The position numbers were made by a program, and so were the translations under genes. The notes beneath the pieces were generated by a model that had not been told where the DNA came from, ran no database searches, and saw nothing but the letters and a program-made list of their open reading frames with translations. Source: Bacteriovoracaceae bacterium (lineage in GTDB: Bacteria > Bdellovibrionota > Bacteriovoracia > Bacteriovoracales > Bacteriovoracaceae). From it: 64,000 nucleotides of DNA. Positions 37,403-46,928 of the stretch are shown one piece after another (position 1 is the stretch's first letter; every line of letters starts with the position of its first letter). The stretch is from positions 1 through 64,000 of the forward strand of contig JABGXW010000108.1 of NCBI GenBank assembly GCA_018675575.1, in the 5' to 3' direction.

Positions 37403-38107
37403 TTATCGGACAGAAAGTGAATAACGAGACCTCACCTTTCCCGTAGATTTAGACTTAGAAAGGCCCTCTGAAATAGAAATTGACTGTGTTTTATTATTTA
37501 GGTCATCCACAATAGCACCCAAATCAGTTTCTTGACCAGGTGCCACTGTGATCGAAGTACTTATCCCGCCCTTAGCGTGTTCTAACTCTATTTCCAACTT
37601 AAATTTTCTGATGATATTGATGCATTTTATTTTGACCCTATAATTATCTACACGGATTGAACCTATCCGTCCTGAGTCTATTAATAATTGAGAATTTGTT
37701 ACTCTCGATCCACTGTCCTCTATTTGAGAAATATTATTTTTCTTCCCAATAGAAAATGAATTACTCTTTTTATTATCATTACTTGATCTTTTCACATTTA
37801 TATTACAGGCAGGAGCAATGGGCGACTCCTGACTCTCCAAAGCACTTCCATAGGTTCTATCAATTCCAAACTTTCGATTTAAAAATGTTTCATACAAGGA
37901 CGCTCGGCCAAAACTCCCTTTTACCTCAAGACAATGCTCAGAAGGTCTTTTAAAAATCGTATCACTTGGATGTAATATGGCCTTGAGACTATTTTTAGCA
38001 TTTTCAAGAGAAACATGTGTACGAAAGCAGTAACCAGTAAGATTAGCAAAAGTACTTGTCGAAACAAAAAGCATTAATAAGCATAGAGGAAACTTATATC
38101 TTTTCAT
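37403..38107 (-). CDS. Secreted protein of unknown function
   Basis: 234 residues from ATG 38107, seven codons into the longest frame, giving a signal peptide cut after TSTFA. The middle is Ser/Asn-rich (KRSSNDNKKSNSFSIGKKNN), and the C-terminal half reads as beta strands (SRVTNSQLLIDSGRIGSIRVDNYRVKIKC). Five cysteines remain after cleavage. No family recognised. It overlaps the DtxR-type gene by 14 bases. Confidence 0.6.
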   Translation of the reverse strand: MKRYKFPLCLLMLFVSTSTFANLTGYCFRTHVSLENAKNSLKAILHPSDTIFKRPSEHCLEVKGSFGRASLYETFLNRKFGIDRTYGSALESQESPIAPACNINVKRSSNDNKKSNSFSIGKKNNISQIEDSGSRVTNSQLLIDSGRIGSIRVDNYRVKIKCINIIRKFKLEIELEHAKGGISTSITVAPGQETDLGAIVDDLNNKTQSISISEGLSKSKSTGKVRSRYSLSVR

Positions 38108-38645
38108 TATCAAGTATATGAGTGTCACCTTTTTGATCTTCCGAAAACTCTTCTACATTTTCATAATTACAAAGGTCTAAACTTGTAGAGAATTTTAAGC
38201 TCTCAGGAAGGTCTCCAATCTCTTTTAATCTATCACAAGAACATGCCAAATCCTTCATGAACTGGAAAAACTTAACATTAGTTTCCGGACTCATTAAATG
38301 CTCCATTAAGCAGGCATCTTTTTCAGCAATCTCAGATTTTACTCCCACAAAGTCTTTAAGAAAATAATAGAGAAGTGTTCGTGATGAAAGAATATGATGA
38401 ACCTCTTCATGACCTGTCTCAGTCAGTAATAGGAATTTAGAGTCTTTTTCTTCTTGAACTAGACCCTTCTTTTTTAGATTGTTAATCGCCGTTGAAACTG
38501 AGCCTTTTGTTAAATTAAGATTTTTGGCAATATCTGTTACTCGTGCATAACCCCTATCTTCTTTTAATTTATGAATCGTTAAGAGGTAATGAACCATTGC
38601 ATGGGATAGATTGGTACTGACTGTGTGCTGGCCTTCTTTGGACAT
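38094..38645 (-). CDS. DtxR/MntR-family metal-dependent regulator
   Basis: 183 residues from ATG 38645, which has GGGG upstream; the longer frame starts 22 codons earlier. Residues 8-70 are a winged helix of the DtxR type (VHYLLTIHKLKEDRGYARVTDIAKNLNLTKGSVSTAINNLKKKGLV), and the dimerisation and metal-binding helices follow with CLMEHLMS and DLACSCDRL, where Cys, Glu and His ligands are possible. DtxR/MntR proteins repress iron or manganese uptake genes. The FeoA-like C-terminal domain is missing. Its targets are not evident; divergent and downstream genes are secreted proteins. Confidence 0.85.
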   Translation of the reverse strand: MSKEGQHTVSTNLSHAMVHYLLTIHKLKEDRGYARVTDIAKNLNLTKGSVSTAINNLKKKGLVQEEKDSKFLLLTETGHEEVHHILSSRTLLYYFLKDFVGVKSEIAEKDACLMEHLMSPETNVKFFQFMKDLACSCDRLKEIGDLPESLKFSTSLDLCNYENVEEFSEDQKGDTHILDNEKI

Positions 38646-38837
38646 TTTGAACCCCAATATGACAAATTTATTGTTATTTACGCCATCTGCCAAGATTATC
38701 TGCCTGCACAATATAGCATCTGAGAACTCATAATGGCACTAACTGGCGAGTTTTATTAAATTATTTATGATCGTTTTCTGCCTCCTCTATTTATTCAATA
38801 TTTATGGTAAAATATGAGACAACTAAGGGAAATTACG

Positions 38838-40409
38838 ATGAAAAGAGCTCACCTCACTCGATTTATTTTTTGCTTCATTTTTATAATGTCAATAAATTCT
38901 CAAGCACAAATTATTGGGGTGGTTGATTCTAACGGTTCCAGTTCAAATAATAACCCAAATAATTTAAACGATGCAGATACTTATACCCGAGACAATTATA
39001 TTCACAGTGGATATCAACAAAGAGAATTAGACGAGGCCTGTAAAGGAAATACTGAAGCCTGTGGTGGGCAAGATGTAGGAAGCCCCTATGCTGCGATTCT
39101 TGGAAAAGCTTATGGAATGATTGTTGGAGCTATTGGTGGAGAATTTAAGGTAGCTGAAAAAGGAGGTGCTGGCGCTGCTAAACCAGAAGCTGCTAAAGCA
39201 GACGGTGCTAAACCAGAAGGTGGTGAAGAAAAGAAAACTAAAAGTGACAATTGTAAATATATAGCCATTGGTACTGAAGTTTTGGCCATGTTCCAACAAC
39301 AATCTGCCCAGCAAAACCTAGCAGACCTCCCCTCAAATACTGACACTGCCCAAAAAGATCAATTATTTAAAGCCGCCATGTCACATGAAGAAAGAGCAGA
39401 GAATGCAAAAATGCAGATAATCGGATGGGGTGCCACCTCAATTTGCTATACCTACGCCACAATGGCCGGTATTCAATTTGACTGGAATATTGGATTAAAG
39501 CTAGTTGGCTCCTACGCTCTCTTGGCCTTTTATATTTCTGAAAAGGAAAAACATGATAAAGCAGCTGACGGAGTGAGAAAAATCGCAAATAAATTACCAG
39601 GAAAAGGAGACTGTAATCCCATTTCAGATACTGCTTGTTACTGCGCTCAACCAGAAACTCAAAATGATGTGCAATACTGCATGCCTCAAATTCGTAAACG
39701 CCAAGTTGCTGCCACCTCCACACAGATTTCATGTTTAACTAATAAACTAAAGGCAGATCCAAAGTGTAGTTGTCTCGCCAACAACACATGTTATGACACT
39801 GAGTTTGTCAGTAAAATAAATAGTCTTGGATTTGGCTCTAACTTTAATAAGTCTGTAACAAAACCATTCTCAAATCTAACAAGAGGTGAGCTAGTAGGCG
39901 CCAATGCCGCTGGCGGGACGAATCAAACATCAGCATTGGCCAGACAGGGATTACGAAAAGTCGCAAATAAGTATCCCAACTTCAACGGAAACTTATCTAA
40001 TAAACAAAAGTCTCAGGCGAGTCTACTTGCTTCAAAAGGTGTTCCCGCTTCTTTGGCAGCTTTATTTGCATCAAAAAGTCCTCGAGGGTCAAGCAAGTAC
40101 AATAATAGATTTAGAGGAGGATCGCTTAATAGAGTTGCAAGATATTCCGGGAAAAGAGGTTCAAGAAACTCTGTTTTAAGATTTGGAGGAGGAAACGGTT
40201 TACAAAATAAAAAACAAAAAAGACGTGGTACAAACTTTAAAAAGCTTTTTGGAAAAAATAAGAAAGTTAAGAAAGGTGGATCTGTTGTCAAATTTAGATC
40301 TAAGGCAGTTCGCTCAGCTGAAATTAGTAAGAACACTAGTGCAAATGTATTCGATATCATTTCTAGACGGTATATGACTTCAGGCTGGTCTAGGTTAGAA
40401 TTAAGATAA
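38838..40409 (+). CDS. Secreted protein of unknown function with basic C-terminal tail
   Basis: 523 residues from ATG 38838, with GGGA upstream; the longer frame adds eight residues. A signal peptide ends near NSQA. A Gly/Ala/Pro/Lys low-complexity stretch (about residues 105-130) precedes two probable membrane spans (about 195-230) with a charged end. A Cys-rich segment with at least nine cysteines (CNPISDTACYCAQ and others) follows. The last 200 residues are Lys/Arg/Gly/Ser-rich with many basic clusters (RGSSKYNNRFRGG, KKQKRRGTN). No family recognised. Its stop overlaps the DCC gene (TAATG). Confidence 0.65.
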   Translation: MKRAHLTRFIFCFIFIMSINSQAQIIGVVDSNGSSSNNNPNNLNDADTYTRDNYIHSGYQQRELDEACKGNTEACGGQDVGSPYAAILGKAYGMIVGAIGGEFKVAEKGGAGAAKPEAAKADGAKPEGGEEKKTKSDNCKYIAIGTEVLAMFQQQSAQQNLADLPSNTDTAQKDQLFKAAMSHEERAENAKMQIIGWGATSICYTYATMAGIQFDWNIGLKLVGSYALLAFYISEKEKHDKAADGVRKIANKLPGKGDCNPISDTACYCAQPETQNDVQYCMPQIRKRQVAATSTQISCLTNKLKADPKCSCLANNTCYDTEFVSKINSLGFGSNFNKSVTKPFSNLTRGELVGANAAGGTNQTSALARQGLRKVANKYPNFNGNLSNKQKSQASLLASKGVPASLAALFASKSPRGSSKYNNRFRGGSLNRVARYSGKRGSRNSVLRFGGGNGLQNKKQKRRGTNFKKLFGKNKKVKKGGSVVKFRSKAVRSAEISKNTSANVFDIISRRYMTSGWSRLELR

Positions 40410-40801
40410 TGACTGATGAAGATTTTCAACTTCCATTAATAGTTTATGATGCTAAATGTTCTCTTTGTGAGCGATTCACACAAGCACTTCAAAAAATACC
40501 GGGAACAGATCATATAAATAAAATATCTCTTCATAATGAAAAACTTTTCGATCAGTTTCCCTCTCTTGAAAAAGAAGAATGCCATAAGGTTGTTCATCTA
40601 ATCCTAGAAAATGGAAATATTTTAGCTGGACCTAAAGTCATTGAATATCTAATTGAGCAATTCCCCGGTGTCTCGAGATTTGCTTGGCTCATCGAGTCAG
40701 AAATGGGTAAAAAAACGATTAGTTATTTTCACAAGGTTGCAAATAAGGCGCGCCAATCATTGATAAAGCGCTGTCCAACATGTAAAAATGAAGACTTGTA
40801 A
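40409..40801 (+). CDS. DCC-family (DUF393) thiol-disulfide protein
   Basis: 130 residues. The defining DxxCxxC motif is at D14, C17 and C20 (YDAKCSLC), as in the DCC thioredoxin-like family. A second CxxC (CPTC) lies at the C-terminus. Substrate unknown. It overlaps the upstream secreted, Cys-rich protein by one base, so a role in its disulfide handling is conceivable. A DPM1-like gene follows after 24 bases. Confidence 0.82.
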   Translation: MTDEDFQLPLIVYDAKCSLCERFTQALQKIPGTDHINKISLHNEKLFDQFPSLEKEECHKVVHLILENGNILAGPKVIEYLIEQFPGVSRFAWLIESEMGKKTISYFHKVANKARQSLIKRCPTCKNEDL

Positions 40802-40824
40802 ATTAGCTGACTAGGGTCCACTAC

Positions 40825-41559
40825 ATGTGTTCATTTGATAAAACTTTAATTATTATTCCTACATTTAATGAAATCGATAATATTGAAAGAATGATCACCA
40901 CTTTATTTAAGATGCATAAAGGTGTTTCTCTTTTAATTATTGAAGATGGATCTCCGGATGGAACAGCTGATGTAGTCAAAAGACTGCAGCAAGACCATCT
41001 TAATAATCTCCATATGATTCAAAGAACTGGAAAACTAGGTCTTGGAACCGCTTATGTGACGGGCTTCAAATGGGCATTAGATAGAGATTACGAATTTGTA
41101 TTTGAAATGGATTGTGACTTTTCACACGATCCGGCCCAAGTCCCAGAATTATTAAAGGCCGCTCAAGAAAATGACCTCGTTATAGGCTCTCGTTATATTG
41201 ATGGAATAAGAATCATTAATTGGCCATTTAGAAGACTTTTACTTTCCTACCTTGCCTCTATTTATTCACGATTTGTGACGGGCATACCTGTCTTTGATAC
41301 AACTGGTGGTTTTAAGTGCTTTACCAGAAAGGCGCTACAATCATTGAATCTCGACAATATTCTTTCTACAGGTTACATCTTCCAATTAGAGCTAAATTAT
41401 AAAATTTGGGCCTCTGGACAAAAAGTTAAGGAAGTTCCAATTACTTTCTATGAAAGAAGAGATGGCGAATCTAAAATGGCAGGAGGAATAATTTTTGAGG
41501 CATTGTTTGCAGTTCTTCGTTTACGAGTGCTGAAAACTTTTGGATTATTACTTAAGTAA
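40825..41559 (+). CDS. Polyprenol-phosphate mannosyltransferase (DPM1-like)
   Basis: 244 residues. PTFNEIDNIE, IIEDGSPDGT, GKLGLGTAYVTGFKWAL, the catalytic EMDCDFSHDP and TTGGFKCFTRKAL give a very typical dolichol/polyprenol monophosphate mannose synthase without the C-terminal membrane domain. It makes a lipid-linked hexose at the membrane face, probably for glycan or glycoprotein synthesis. A second such gene lies at 33.4 kb with the Agl23-like transferase. The 3' end stops two bases short of a convergent gene. Confidence 0.88.
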   Translation: MCSFDKTLIIIPTFNEIDNIERMITTLFKMHKGVSLLIIEDGSPDGTADVVKRLQQDHLNNLHMIQRTGKLGLGTAYVTGFKWALDRDYEFVFEMDCDFSHDPAQVPELLKAAQENDLVIGSRYIDGIRIINWPFRRLLLSYLASIYSRFVTGIPVFDTTGGFKCFTRKALQSLNLDNILSTGYIFQLELNYKIWASGQKVKEVPITFYERRDGESKMAGGIIFEALFAVLRLRVLKTFGLLLK

Positions 41560-41561
41560 AA

Positions 41562-42038
41562 CTAGAAGTAATACCTGACACCAAAAAAAGTATCTATATC
41601 TAAATCTGTTTTTGTTACAAAATTAAAAATAGGCACAATCTCAACAAAGATTTCGACTGGTATTTTATCAAAATCCTTTATGTAATAATTAACTCCCACA
41701 GGAACTCTTACTCCGACTTGATCTTTTCCGTTATCTTTATTTAAGACTCTTAATCCTGCTCCATAATGCAGAGAAAGTTTTTCTTCACTTATTTTGATTA
41801 AGTTTAGTTTGTGTAATAGGTAATCAGCGTGGATTTCCACTTTATTATCTGAAAATGACAAATAAAAATCCATAGCTTCTGACTTCTTATGCCAATGCTT
41901 AAAATTAAACCCAGTAGATGAAACGACCATCATTCCAGCCCCAAATTTCCGGTCTGTACCTTGGATAGCATGACTATTTGAAGAAATTATAAAAAGAGAT
42001 ATGGATAATAGTGCAAGCAACATTATTTTATCTTTCAA
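41562..42038 (-). CDS. Small outer-membrane beta-barrel-like protein
   Basis: 158 residues with a signal peptide (cut after NSHA). Six or so amphipathic strands follow (FGAGMMVVSSTGFNFK, FYLSFSDNKVEIHADYLL) and the C-terminus is FFGVRYYF, ending in Phe as outer-membrane proteins do. TTG start supported by AGGAG five bases upstream; an ATG occurs five codons later. It overlaps the upstream membrane-protein gene by 11 bases. Confidence 0.7.
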   Translation of the reverse strand: MKDKIMLLALLSISLFIISSNSHAIQGTDRKFGAGMMVVSSTGFNFKHWHKKSEAMDFYLSFSDNKVEIHADYLLHKLNLIKISEEKLSLHYGAGLRVLNKDNGKDQVGVRVPVGVNYYIKDFDKIPVEIFVEIVPIFNFVTKTDLDIDTFFGVRYYF

Positions 42039-42720
42039 GGCTTCTCCTACTAAATATTTCCATGTTTAATGGATGGAAATTCATCAGTAAAAAAATCCAA
42101 CACCCTCCAAATTCTAGAATCTCTCCTTTCTTAGGGGAATCAATTAATTTCACAGCAAAAGCTAGTAAAAGGTAAGCAAAAATATGAAATAACTTTGGAA
42201 CAGGTATCGCATATTTATTTATGAGTTTTTTAACACGTTCTTTTTTTAAATAAAGAAATGGCATAATCAAGAAATAAAAAACAACCCCTATTCCAAGCAT
42301 TGATCCAAACAGGATTTTATTTACTGATTTTCCATCAAATTTGAGATTATGTAGATTAAATTCACCTTGCGAATTATATTGTCTAAAGAAAGGAGGTGTA
42401 TCAAAACCAATAATTCTTTGACCATAAGAAATCTCTTCAAGCGTTCCAAAAAGAAAAACACAACCAAAGAAAACTAAGCATGCAGAGAACAAGCTCCCTC
42501 TAAAAGGCTTTAATATATAAGAACGATAAAAGCATACCATCGATCCTATAAATAAAGCTAAGACAGTGAGCCATTCTATCAGTCCATCTTCTCTAACATA
42601 AGAACCTTCGTAGAAAGATCTATCCACATTAGAGTAATAAACCCCAAAGCCTACAAAAATAGCAACCAAAAGAAAAAAGAAATATTCTAGTTTTTTCAAG
42701 GTATATAGAGACTCGATCAT
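42028..42720 (-). CDS. Multi-span membrane protein of unknown function
   Basis: 230 residues with about six membrane spans. The periplasmic loop EEISYGQRIIGFDTPPFFRQYNSQGEFNLHN is a sequence type I have seen in hypothetical membrane proteins in many bacteria; the conserved Glu-Glu and Asn-His suggest a metal or catalytic site, but nothing is established. ATG overlaps the rpiB stop by four bases (ATGA), so the two are co-translated. Confidence 0.65.
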   Translation of the reverse strand: MIESLYTLKKLEYFFFLLVAIFVGFGVYYSNVDRSFYEGSYVREDGLIEWLTVLALFIGSMVCFYRSYILKPFRGSLFSACLVFFGCVFLFGTLEEISYGQRIIGFDTPPFFRQYNSQGEFNLHNLKFDGKSVNKILFGSMLGIGVVFYFLIMPFLYLKKERVKKLINKYAIPVPKLFHIFAYLLLAFAVKLIDSPKKGEILEFGGCWIFLLMNFHPLNMEIFSRRSLER

Positions 42721-43157
42721 GACAAAATTTCTCCGAGGTCATTAAACTTAGCGACCCTACCAGTATGTCTTCCTTCTTCGAATCCTGCTGAAAACCAAGC
42801 TGAGATTATTTTTTTCATTTCTTCTACTGCTGTAATTCTAGCTCCTAAACAAAGAACGTTGGCATTATTATGCTGCTTAGATAGCTCTGCTTCGTTTACG
42901 GATCGGCAGAGCGCAGCCCGGATTCCAGCATAACGATTAGCGGCCATTGAAATCCCAATCCCTGAACCACAAATTAAGATACCTAGTATCGATTCAGTTG
43001 TTACTTGTGCTGCAACGGCCTTGGCAAAATCAGGATAATCACATCTCTCATTTGTAAAGGTACCGCAATCTGAAACCTCATAGCTATCTTTAAGCCATGT
43101 AAGTATTTGTTCTTTTTCTTCAAATGCAGCGTGATCACAACCTATAGCTATCTTCAT
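42717..43157 (-). CDS. rpiB: Ribose-5-phosphate isomerase B
   Basis: 146 residues, standard length. MKIAIGCDHAAFEEKE at the N-terminus, the catalytic-region GILICGSGIGISMAANR with the active-site Cys, and the LSKQHNNANVLCLGARI segment are all present. It interconverts ribose 5-phosphate and ribulose 5-phosphate in the pentose phosphate pathway. It may also act on allose phosphate, as in E. coli. It lies downstream of ahcY but past a terminator, so it has its own promoter. Confidence 0.93.
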   Translation of the reverse strand: MKIAIGCDHAAFEEKEQILTWLKDSYEVSDCGTFTNERCDYPDFAKAVAAQVTTESILGILICGSGIGISMAANRYAGIRAALCRSVNEAELSKQHNNANVLCLGARITAVEEMKKIISAWFSAGFEEGRHTGRVAKFNDLGEILS

Positions 43158-43168
43158 GAACTATTCCT

Positions 43169-43200
43169 AAAAAAAAGGCTTCATTAGAAGCCCTTTTAAA
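43169..43200 (-). terminator. Rho-independent terminator of ahcY
   Basis: Stem GGCTTC (43177-43182) with GAAGCC (43187-43192) and a four-base loop; on the minus strand it is followed by a run of eight T. It sits directly between ahcY and rpiB. Confidence 0.85.
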
Positions 43201-43204
43201 AATG

Positions 43205-44494
43205 TTAGTATCTATAATGTTCAGGCTTGTATGGCCCATCAACCTTGATGCTTAGGTATTCAGCCTGGGCCGAAGTAAGCTGATCAAGAGCAACTCCAAC
43301 TTTTTCAAGATGTAGCCTAGCAACTTTCTCATCTAAATGCTTTGGAAGCATATAAACTTTATTTTCATATTTATCTGAGTGATCCCATAGTTCTAATTGG
43401 GCCATCACTTGATTTGTAAAAGAGTTACTCATTACAAATGATGGATGCCCTGTTGCACAGCCGAGGTTTACTAAACGTCCCTGAGCAAGAAGGATAATTC
43501 TTCTTCCATCCTTATGAGTATACATGTCTACCTGAGGCTTAATATTTGATTCAGTATAATTCTCATGAAGATGTTTAATTTGAATTTCAGAATCAAAATG
43601 TCCAATATTACAAACAATCGATCCGTCTTTCATATTATCGATATGATTTGAATTTATCACATCAAAGCAACCTGTCGTTGTAACAAAGATATCTCCTAAT
43701 TTAGAAGCATCATCCATTTTCATCACTTCGTAACCTTCCATTGAAGCTTGAAGAGCGCAAATTGGATCAATTTCTGTGATGATAACTCGTCCACCTTGAC
43801 CTCTTAGAGATTGGGCAGAACCTTTACCAACATCACCATAACCTGCAACGACACATACCTTGCCACCGATCATAATATCTGTTGCTCTTTTAATTCCATC
43901 AACAAGAGACTCTCTACAGCCGTAGAGATTATCGAATTTAGATTTAGTAACAGAGTCGTTCACATTGATTGCCGGCATAGGAAGAGTTCCTTTAGCAACT
44001 CTTTCGTATAATCTATGAACACCTGTAGTCGTTTCTTCAGAGAGTCCTTTAATTCCTTCAACATATTGTGGAAATCTATCAAGGACCATATTTGTTAAGT
44101 CTCCACCATCATCAAGAATCATATTGAGAGGTTGATCTCCAAACATAAGAGTTTGTTCTATACACCAGTCAAATTCCTCTTCAGTTAAACCTTTCCATGC
44201 ATAAACAGGGACACCAGTGGCAGCAATAGCAGCAGCGGCGTGATCTTGAGTAGAGAAAATATTACATGAAGACCATGTTACGTCTGCCCCTAGTTCTACT
44301 AAAGTTTCAATCAGAACAGCTGTCTGTATTGTCATGTGTAGACAACCTGCGATTCTTGCACCTTTTAATGGTTTGCTTGGACCAAATTCTTTCCTCAAAG
44401 ACATAAGGCCTGGCATCTCATGCTCGGCCAATGTGATTTCTTTTCTTCCCCATTCTGCGAGGGAAATATCCGCAACTTTGTAATTTTCAGACAT
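43205..44494 (-). CDS. ahcY: Adenosylhomocysteinase
   Basis: 429 residues. The substrate-binding N-domain ([29 protein letters not shown]), the NAD-binding [20 protein letters not shown] and the C-terminal [10 protein letters not shown] are typical and complete. It hydrolyses S-adenosylhomocysteine to adenosine and homocysteine in the methyl cycle, and the homocysteine can feed the cystathionine beta-synthase at 16.5 kb. It has a well-placed promoter and terminator of its own. No SAH riboswitch was recognisable in the 5' region. Confidence 0.97.
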   Translation of the reverse strand: MSENYKVADISLAEWGRKEITLAEHEMPGLMSLRKEFGPSKPLKGARIAGCLHMTIQTAVLIETLVELGADVTWSSCNIFSTQDHAAAAIAATGVPVYAWKGLTEEEFDWCIEQTLMFGDQPLNMILDDGGDLTNMVLDRFPQYVEGIKGLSEETTTGVHRLYERVAKGTLPMPAINVNDSVTKSKFDNLYGCRESLVDGIKRATDIMIGGKVCVVAGYGDVGKGSAQSLRGQGGRVIITEIDPICALQASMEGYEVMKMDDASKLGDIFVTTTGCFDVINSNHIDNMKDGSIVCNIGHFDSEIQIKHLHENYTESNIKPQVDMYTHKDGRRIILLAQGRLVNLGCATGHPSFVMSNSFTNQVMAQLELWDHSDKYENKVYMLPKHLDEKVARLHLEKVGVALDQLTSAQAEYLSIKVDGPYKPEHYRY

Positions 44495-44557
44495 AATATC
44501 TCCTATTAAGATCGTTCTAGGTTATCTTCTTATTATTCATGTGATTTTAACGGCTTA

Positions 44558-44586
44558 AATATAGTCCCATGGGTACTTATTTTCAA
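44558..44586 (-). promoter_or_regulatory. Promoter of ahcY
   Basis: On the minus strand a -35 TTGAAA (44581-44586) and a -10 TATATT (44558-44563) are separated by 17 bases, each one base off consensus. The start of ahcY is about 60 bases downstream of the -10, with AGGAG before it. Confidence 0.65.
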
Positions 44587-44706
44587 GCATTATAATGATC
44601 CAAAATTATGATGATTTGTACCATATTCCCCTTGCTTAATCTATTGCTTCTTGGACATTAGACGTGTAATTTCGTTGCTGCAGAGTATATAAATAAGGAT
44701 TAAAAA

Positions 44707-45648
44707 TTGGGTAGCTACACCACTGTCGACTTACCATTAGCTAAGAAAATCTTAGCTCTTTATGACTTAGGTAAAGTTACTAACCTGAAGGCCCTTTCGT
44801 CAGGCATCTCTAACTCCAATTATCGAGTTCAGATTGGAAACAAATACTACTTACTAAAAGTATCAAATGATAAAAATCAATCACAATTAAATCAAGAAAT
44901 GAATATTTTAAATGCTTTAAGTGACAAAAATTTTGACTATTCACTAAAACCAATCATCTTAAAAAATCAAAAATATACTTATCAATTAGATCAATACTTT
45001 GGTGTACTATTTCCATTTTTAGAAGGTATCCCTCCTGGTGCTAATGATCAGACTTGTTTTGAAATTGGCCAAGGTCTTGCGAGGCTTCATAATATTCAAT
45101 GGAATGAAGATGAATTAAATAATATTAGAGAATATTCTCAAGTTGGAGACAACTTAGACTCGATAAGTCAATTCGTAGAAAATTTTACTTGTCCGCTTGA
45201 TTTTAAAAGCTCTTATAATGACCTATTAAAACCAAATCTTGCAAAGTGGAATCTCGCAGATAAGAGAACCAGTCTCATTCATGGAGACCTCTATTATGAC
45301 AATACATTATTTGATCAGAACAAACTCTCTGCTATTTTGGATTTTGAGCAGTCCGGCCATGGTCATACTCTTCTCGACCTAGGCATCTCAATCTCTGGTA
45401 CATGCTTGCATAAAGGAAGAATAATAAGACCTCTTATTGACTCATACTTGAAAGGTTACAATAGAGAGAGAAAATTTACTGATGAAGAAAATGAGTTATT
45501 AGATTTGGCAATTATCATAGGGCTTTTTTCAATTTCACTATGGCGAATTAAAAGATTTACAATAGGTACTCTAGACCCCTCAATGCGAGACTCATATAAG
45601 AATTTAATTTATAAAGCAAAGATATTTCATGATTTAAACGGACATTAA
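44707..45648 (+). CDS. Homoserine kinase type II-like (APH fold) protein
   Basis: 313 residues. The APH-type kinase core is clear: YYLLKVSNDK with the ATP lysine, SLIHGDLYYDNTLF with the catalytic HGD, and AILDFEQSG for metal binding. ThrB2-type homoserine kinases have this size and fold (NYRVQIGNKYYLLK near the start). Choline or aminoglycoside kinase cannot be fully excluded. No other threonine gene is close by. TTG start with AAGGA seven bases upstream. Confidence 0.72.
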   Translation: MGSYTTVDLPLAKKILALYDLGKVTNLKALSSGISNSNYRVQIGNKYYLLKVSNDKNQSQLNQEMNILNALSDKNFDYSLKPIILKNQKYTYQLDQYFGVLFPFLEGIPPGANDQTCFEIGQGLARLHNIQWNEDELNNIREYSQVGDNLDSISQFVENFTCPLDFKSSYNDLLKPNLAKWNLADKRTSLIHGDLYYDNTLFDQNKLSAILDFEQSGHGHTLLDLGISISGTCLHKGRIIRPLIDSYLKGYNRERKFTDEENELLDLAIIIGLFSISLWRIKRFTIGTLDPSMRDSYKNLIYKAKIFHDLNGH

Positions 45649-45649
45649 T

Positions 45650-46885
45650 ATGAATGATAAAAAGAAAGGTCAGAAGAAGAGACTGCAATCATATTTTGCT
45701 TCTTGCCCTCTTAGGCTAGAAGATTTCTTAGAAACAGAACTTAAAACACAATCCGTTTCTGACATTCAAAAAGTTCATGGTGGTGTTAAATTTAAATGTG
45801 ATGAACTTTCCGTTTTAAAGGTACTTCACTTTACTCGAATCGCAAGCAGAATCTTTAAATTATTGGATGTTTATCCTATAAATAATCAAGATGACTTGTA
45901 CTCCAAGGTTAAGAATAAATGGTGGCATAAGGTTTTTGATCTAGACCAAACTTTTAAAATTACAACATTACTAGACCCTGATGCAGCCAAAATATTTAAA
46001 AACTCATTACATTTAAGCCGTGTCATCAAAGATGGAATGGTAGACCAGTATCGTGATGAAAAAGGAGAACGTCCCAATGTTGACACCAATAACCCAGACC
46101 TTCCTTTTCTTGCAAGAATAGAAGGAAGAGGAAAAAAAGATGGATTCAATGCACTTATTTATTTAGACATTTGTGGAAAACCTTTATCGGACAGAGGTTA
46201 CAGGCAGCCTGGTCATGCGGCACCACTCAGAGAAAATCTCGCTGCTGCCATGGTTTACCAAACTAATTGGGATAAACATGAGAATTTTTTTGATCCTATG
46301 TGTGGAACTGGCACAATTATAATCGAAGCATGCGCCATAAAGATGGGCCTTCCCCCGTCATATTTAAAAATACTTAAGGCCGTAGATTCAATTGAAAAGC
46401 CTTATGCCTATCAAAAACAAAATTGGTATAAAGAAAATAATGATATTATAAATCCTCACCAAAAATGGTTAGTAGAGCAAGCCGATGAAATTGAAACCAA
46501 GCTTGGAAAAAAGCCTAACAACATATTCGCTTCAGATATTCGAATTGATAAAATTAAAAAATCTCTACAAGCAGCCAAGCTTAATTATTGCATACAATTA
46601 GCTAAGGCTGATGCAACAGAAATTGATACTTTCGGAGACTCTGGAATTGTCATTTGCAACCCTCCATATGGAGAGAGGCTTGGAACAGAAGAAGAAACCA
46701 AGGAGCTCTATTATCAATTTGGACAAAATATTAAGCATAATTTTGGCGGGCATAAAGTATTTGTCTTAAGCTTACAAAAGGGCCCTATTGGAAATATTCA
46801 TTTGAAGACGAAAGCGAAAACCCCTTTTCTTAATGGCCAATTAGATTGTAGATTATTTGAATATGAGATTAATCCTAAGAAATAA
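45650..46885 (+). CDS. THUMP-domain rRNA (guanine-N2) methyltransferase, RlmL-like
   Basis: 411 residues. The N-terminal about 160 residues form a ferredoxin-like/THUMP RNA-binding module (YFASCPLRLEDFLETELK). Then come the AdoMet-binding motif FDPMCGTGTIIIEA near residue 218 and the catalytic VICNPPYGERLG (NPPY) near 340. This matches the N-terminal half of E. coli RlmL (m2G2445 of 23S rRNA); the RlmK half is absent, as in many bacteria. ATG start follows the preceding stop by one base, so co-transcription is likely. Confidence 0.87.
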   Translation: MNDKKKGQKKRLQSYFASCPLRLEDFLETELKTQSVSDIQKVHGGVKFKCDELSVLKVLHFTRIASRIFKLLDVYPINNQDDLYSKVKNKWWHKVFDLDQTFKITTLLDPDAAKIFKNSLHLSRVIKDGMVDQYRDEKGERPNVDTNNPDLPFLARIEGRGKKDGFNALIYLDICGKPLSDRGYRQPGHAAPLRENLAAAMVYQTNWDKHENFFDPMCGTGTIIIEACAIKMGLPPSYLKILKAVDSIEKPYAYQKQNWYKENNDIINPHQKWLVEQADEIETKLGKKPNNIFASDIRIDKIKKSLQAAKLNYCIQLAKADATEIDTFGDSGIVICNPPYGERLGTEEETKELYYQFGQNIKHNFGGHKVFVLSLQKGPIGNIHLKTKAKTPFLNGQLDCRLFEYEINPKK

Positions 46886-46928
46886 AGTTCGGAAATTTTA
46901 AAATAAAATCAAATTCTTTTTTCAAAGA

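Noticed and set aside
39027-39732. Minus-strand frames inside the secreted-protein gene
   Set aside because: Low-complexity antisense shadows; the plus-strand gene has signal peptide, ribosome site and coupling to the next gene.
40013-40429. 138-codon minus-strand frame
   Set aside because: Antisense of the basic tail of the secreted protein; no ribosome site.
44495-44557. SAH riboswitch upstream of ahcY
   Set aside because: The leader is short and AT-rich and lacks the conserved core; an ordinary promoter explains the gene.
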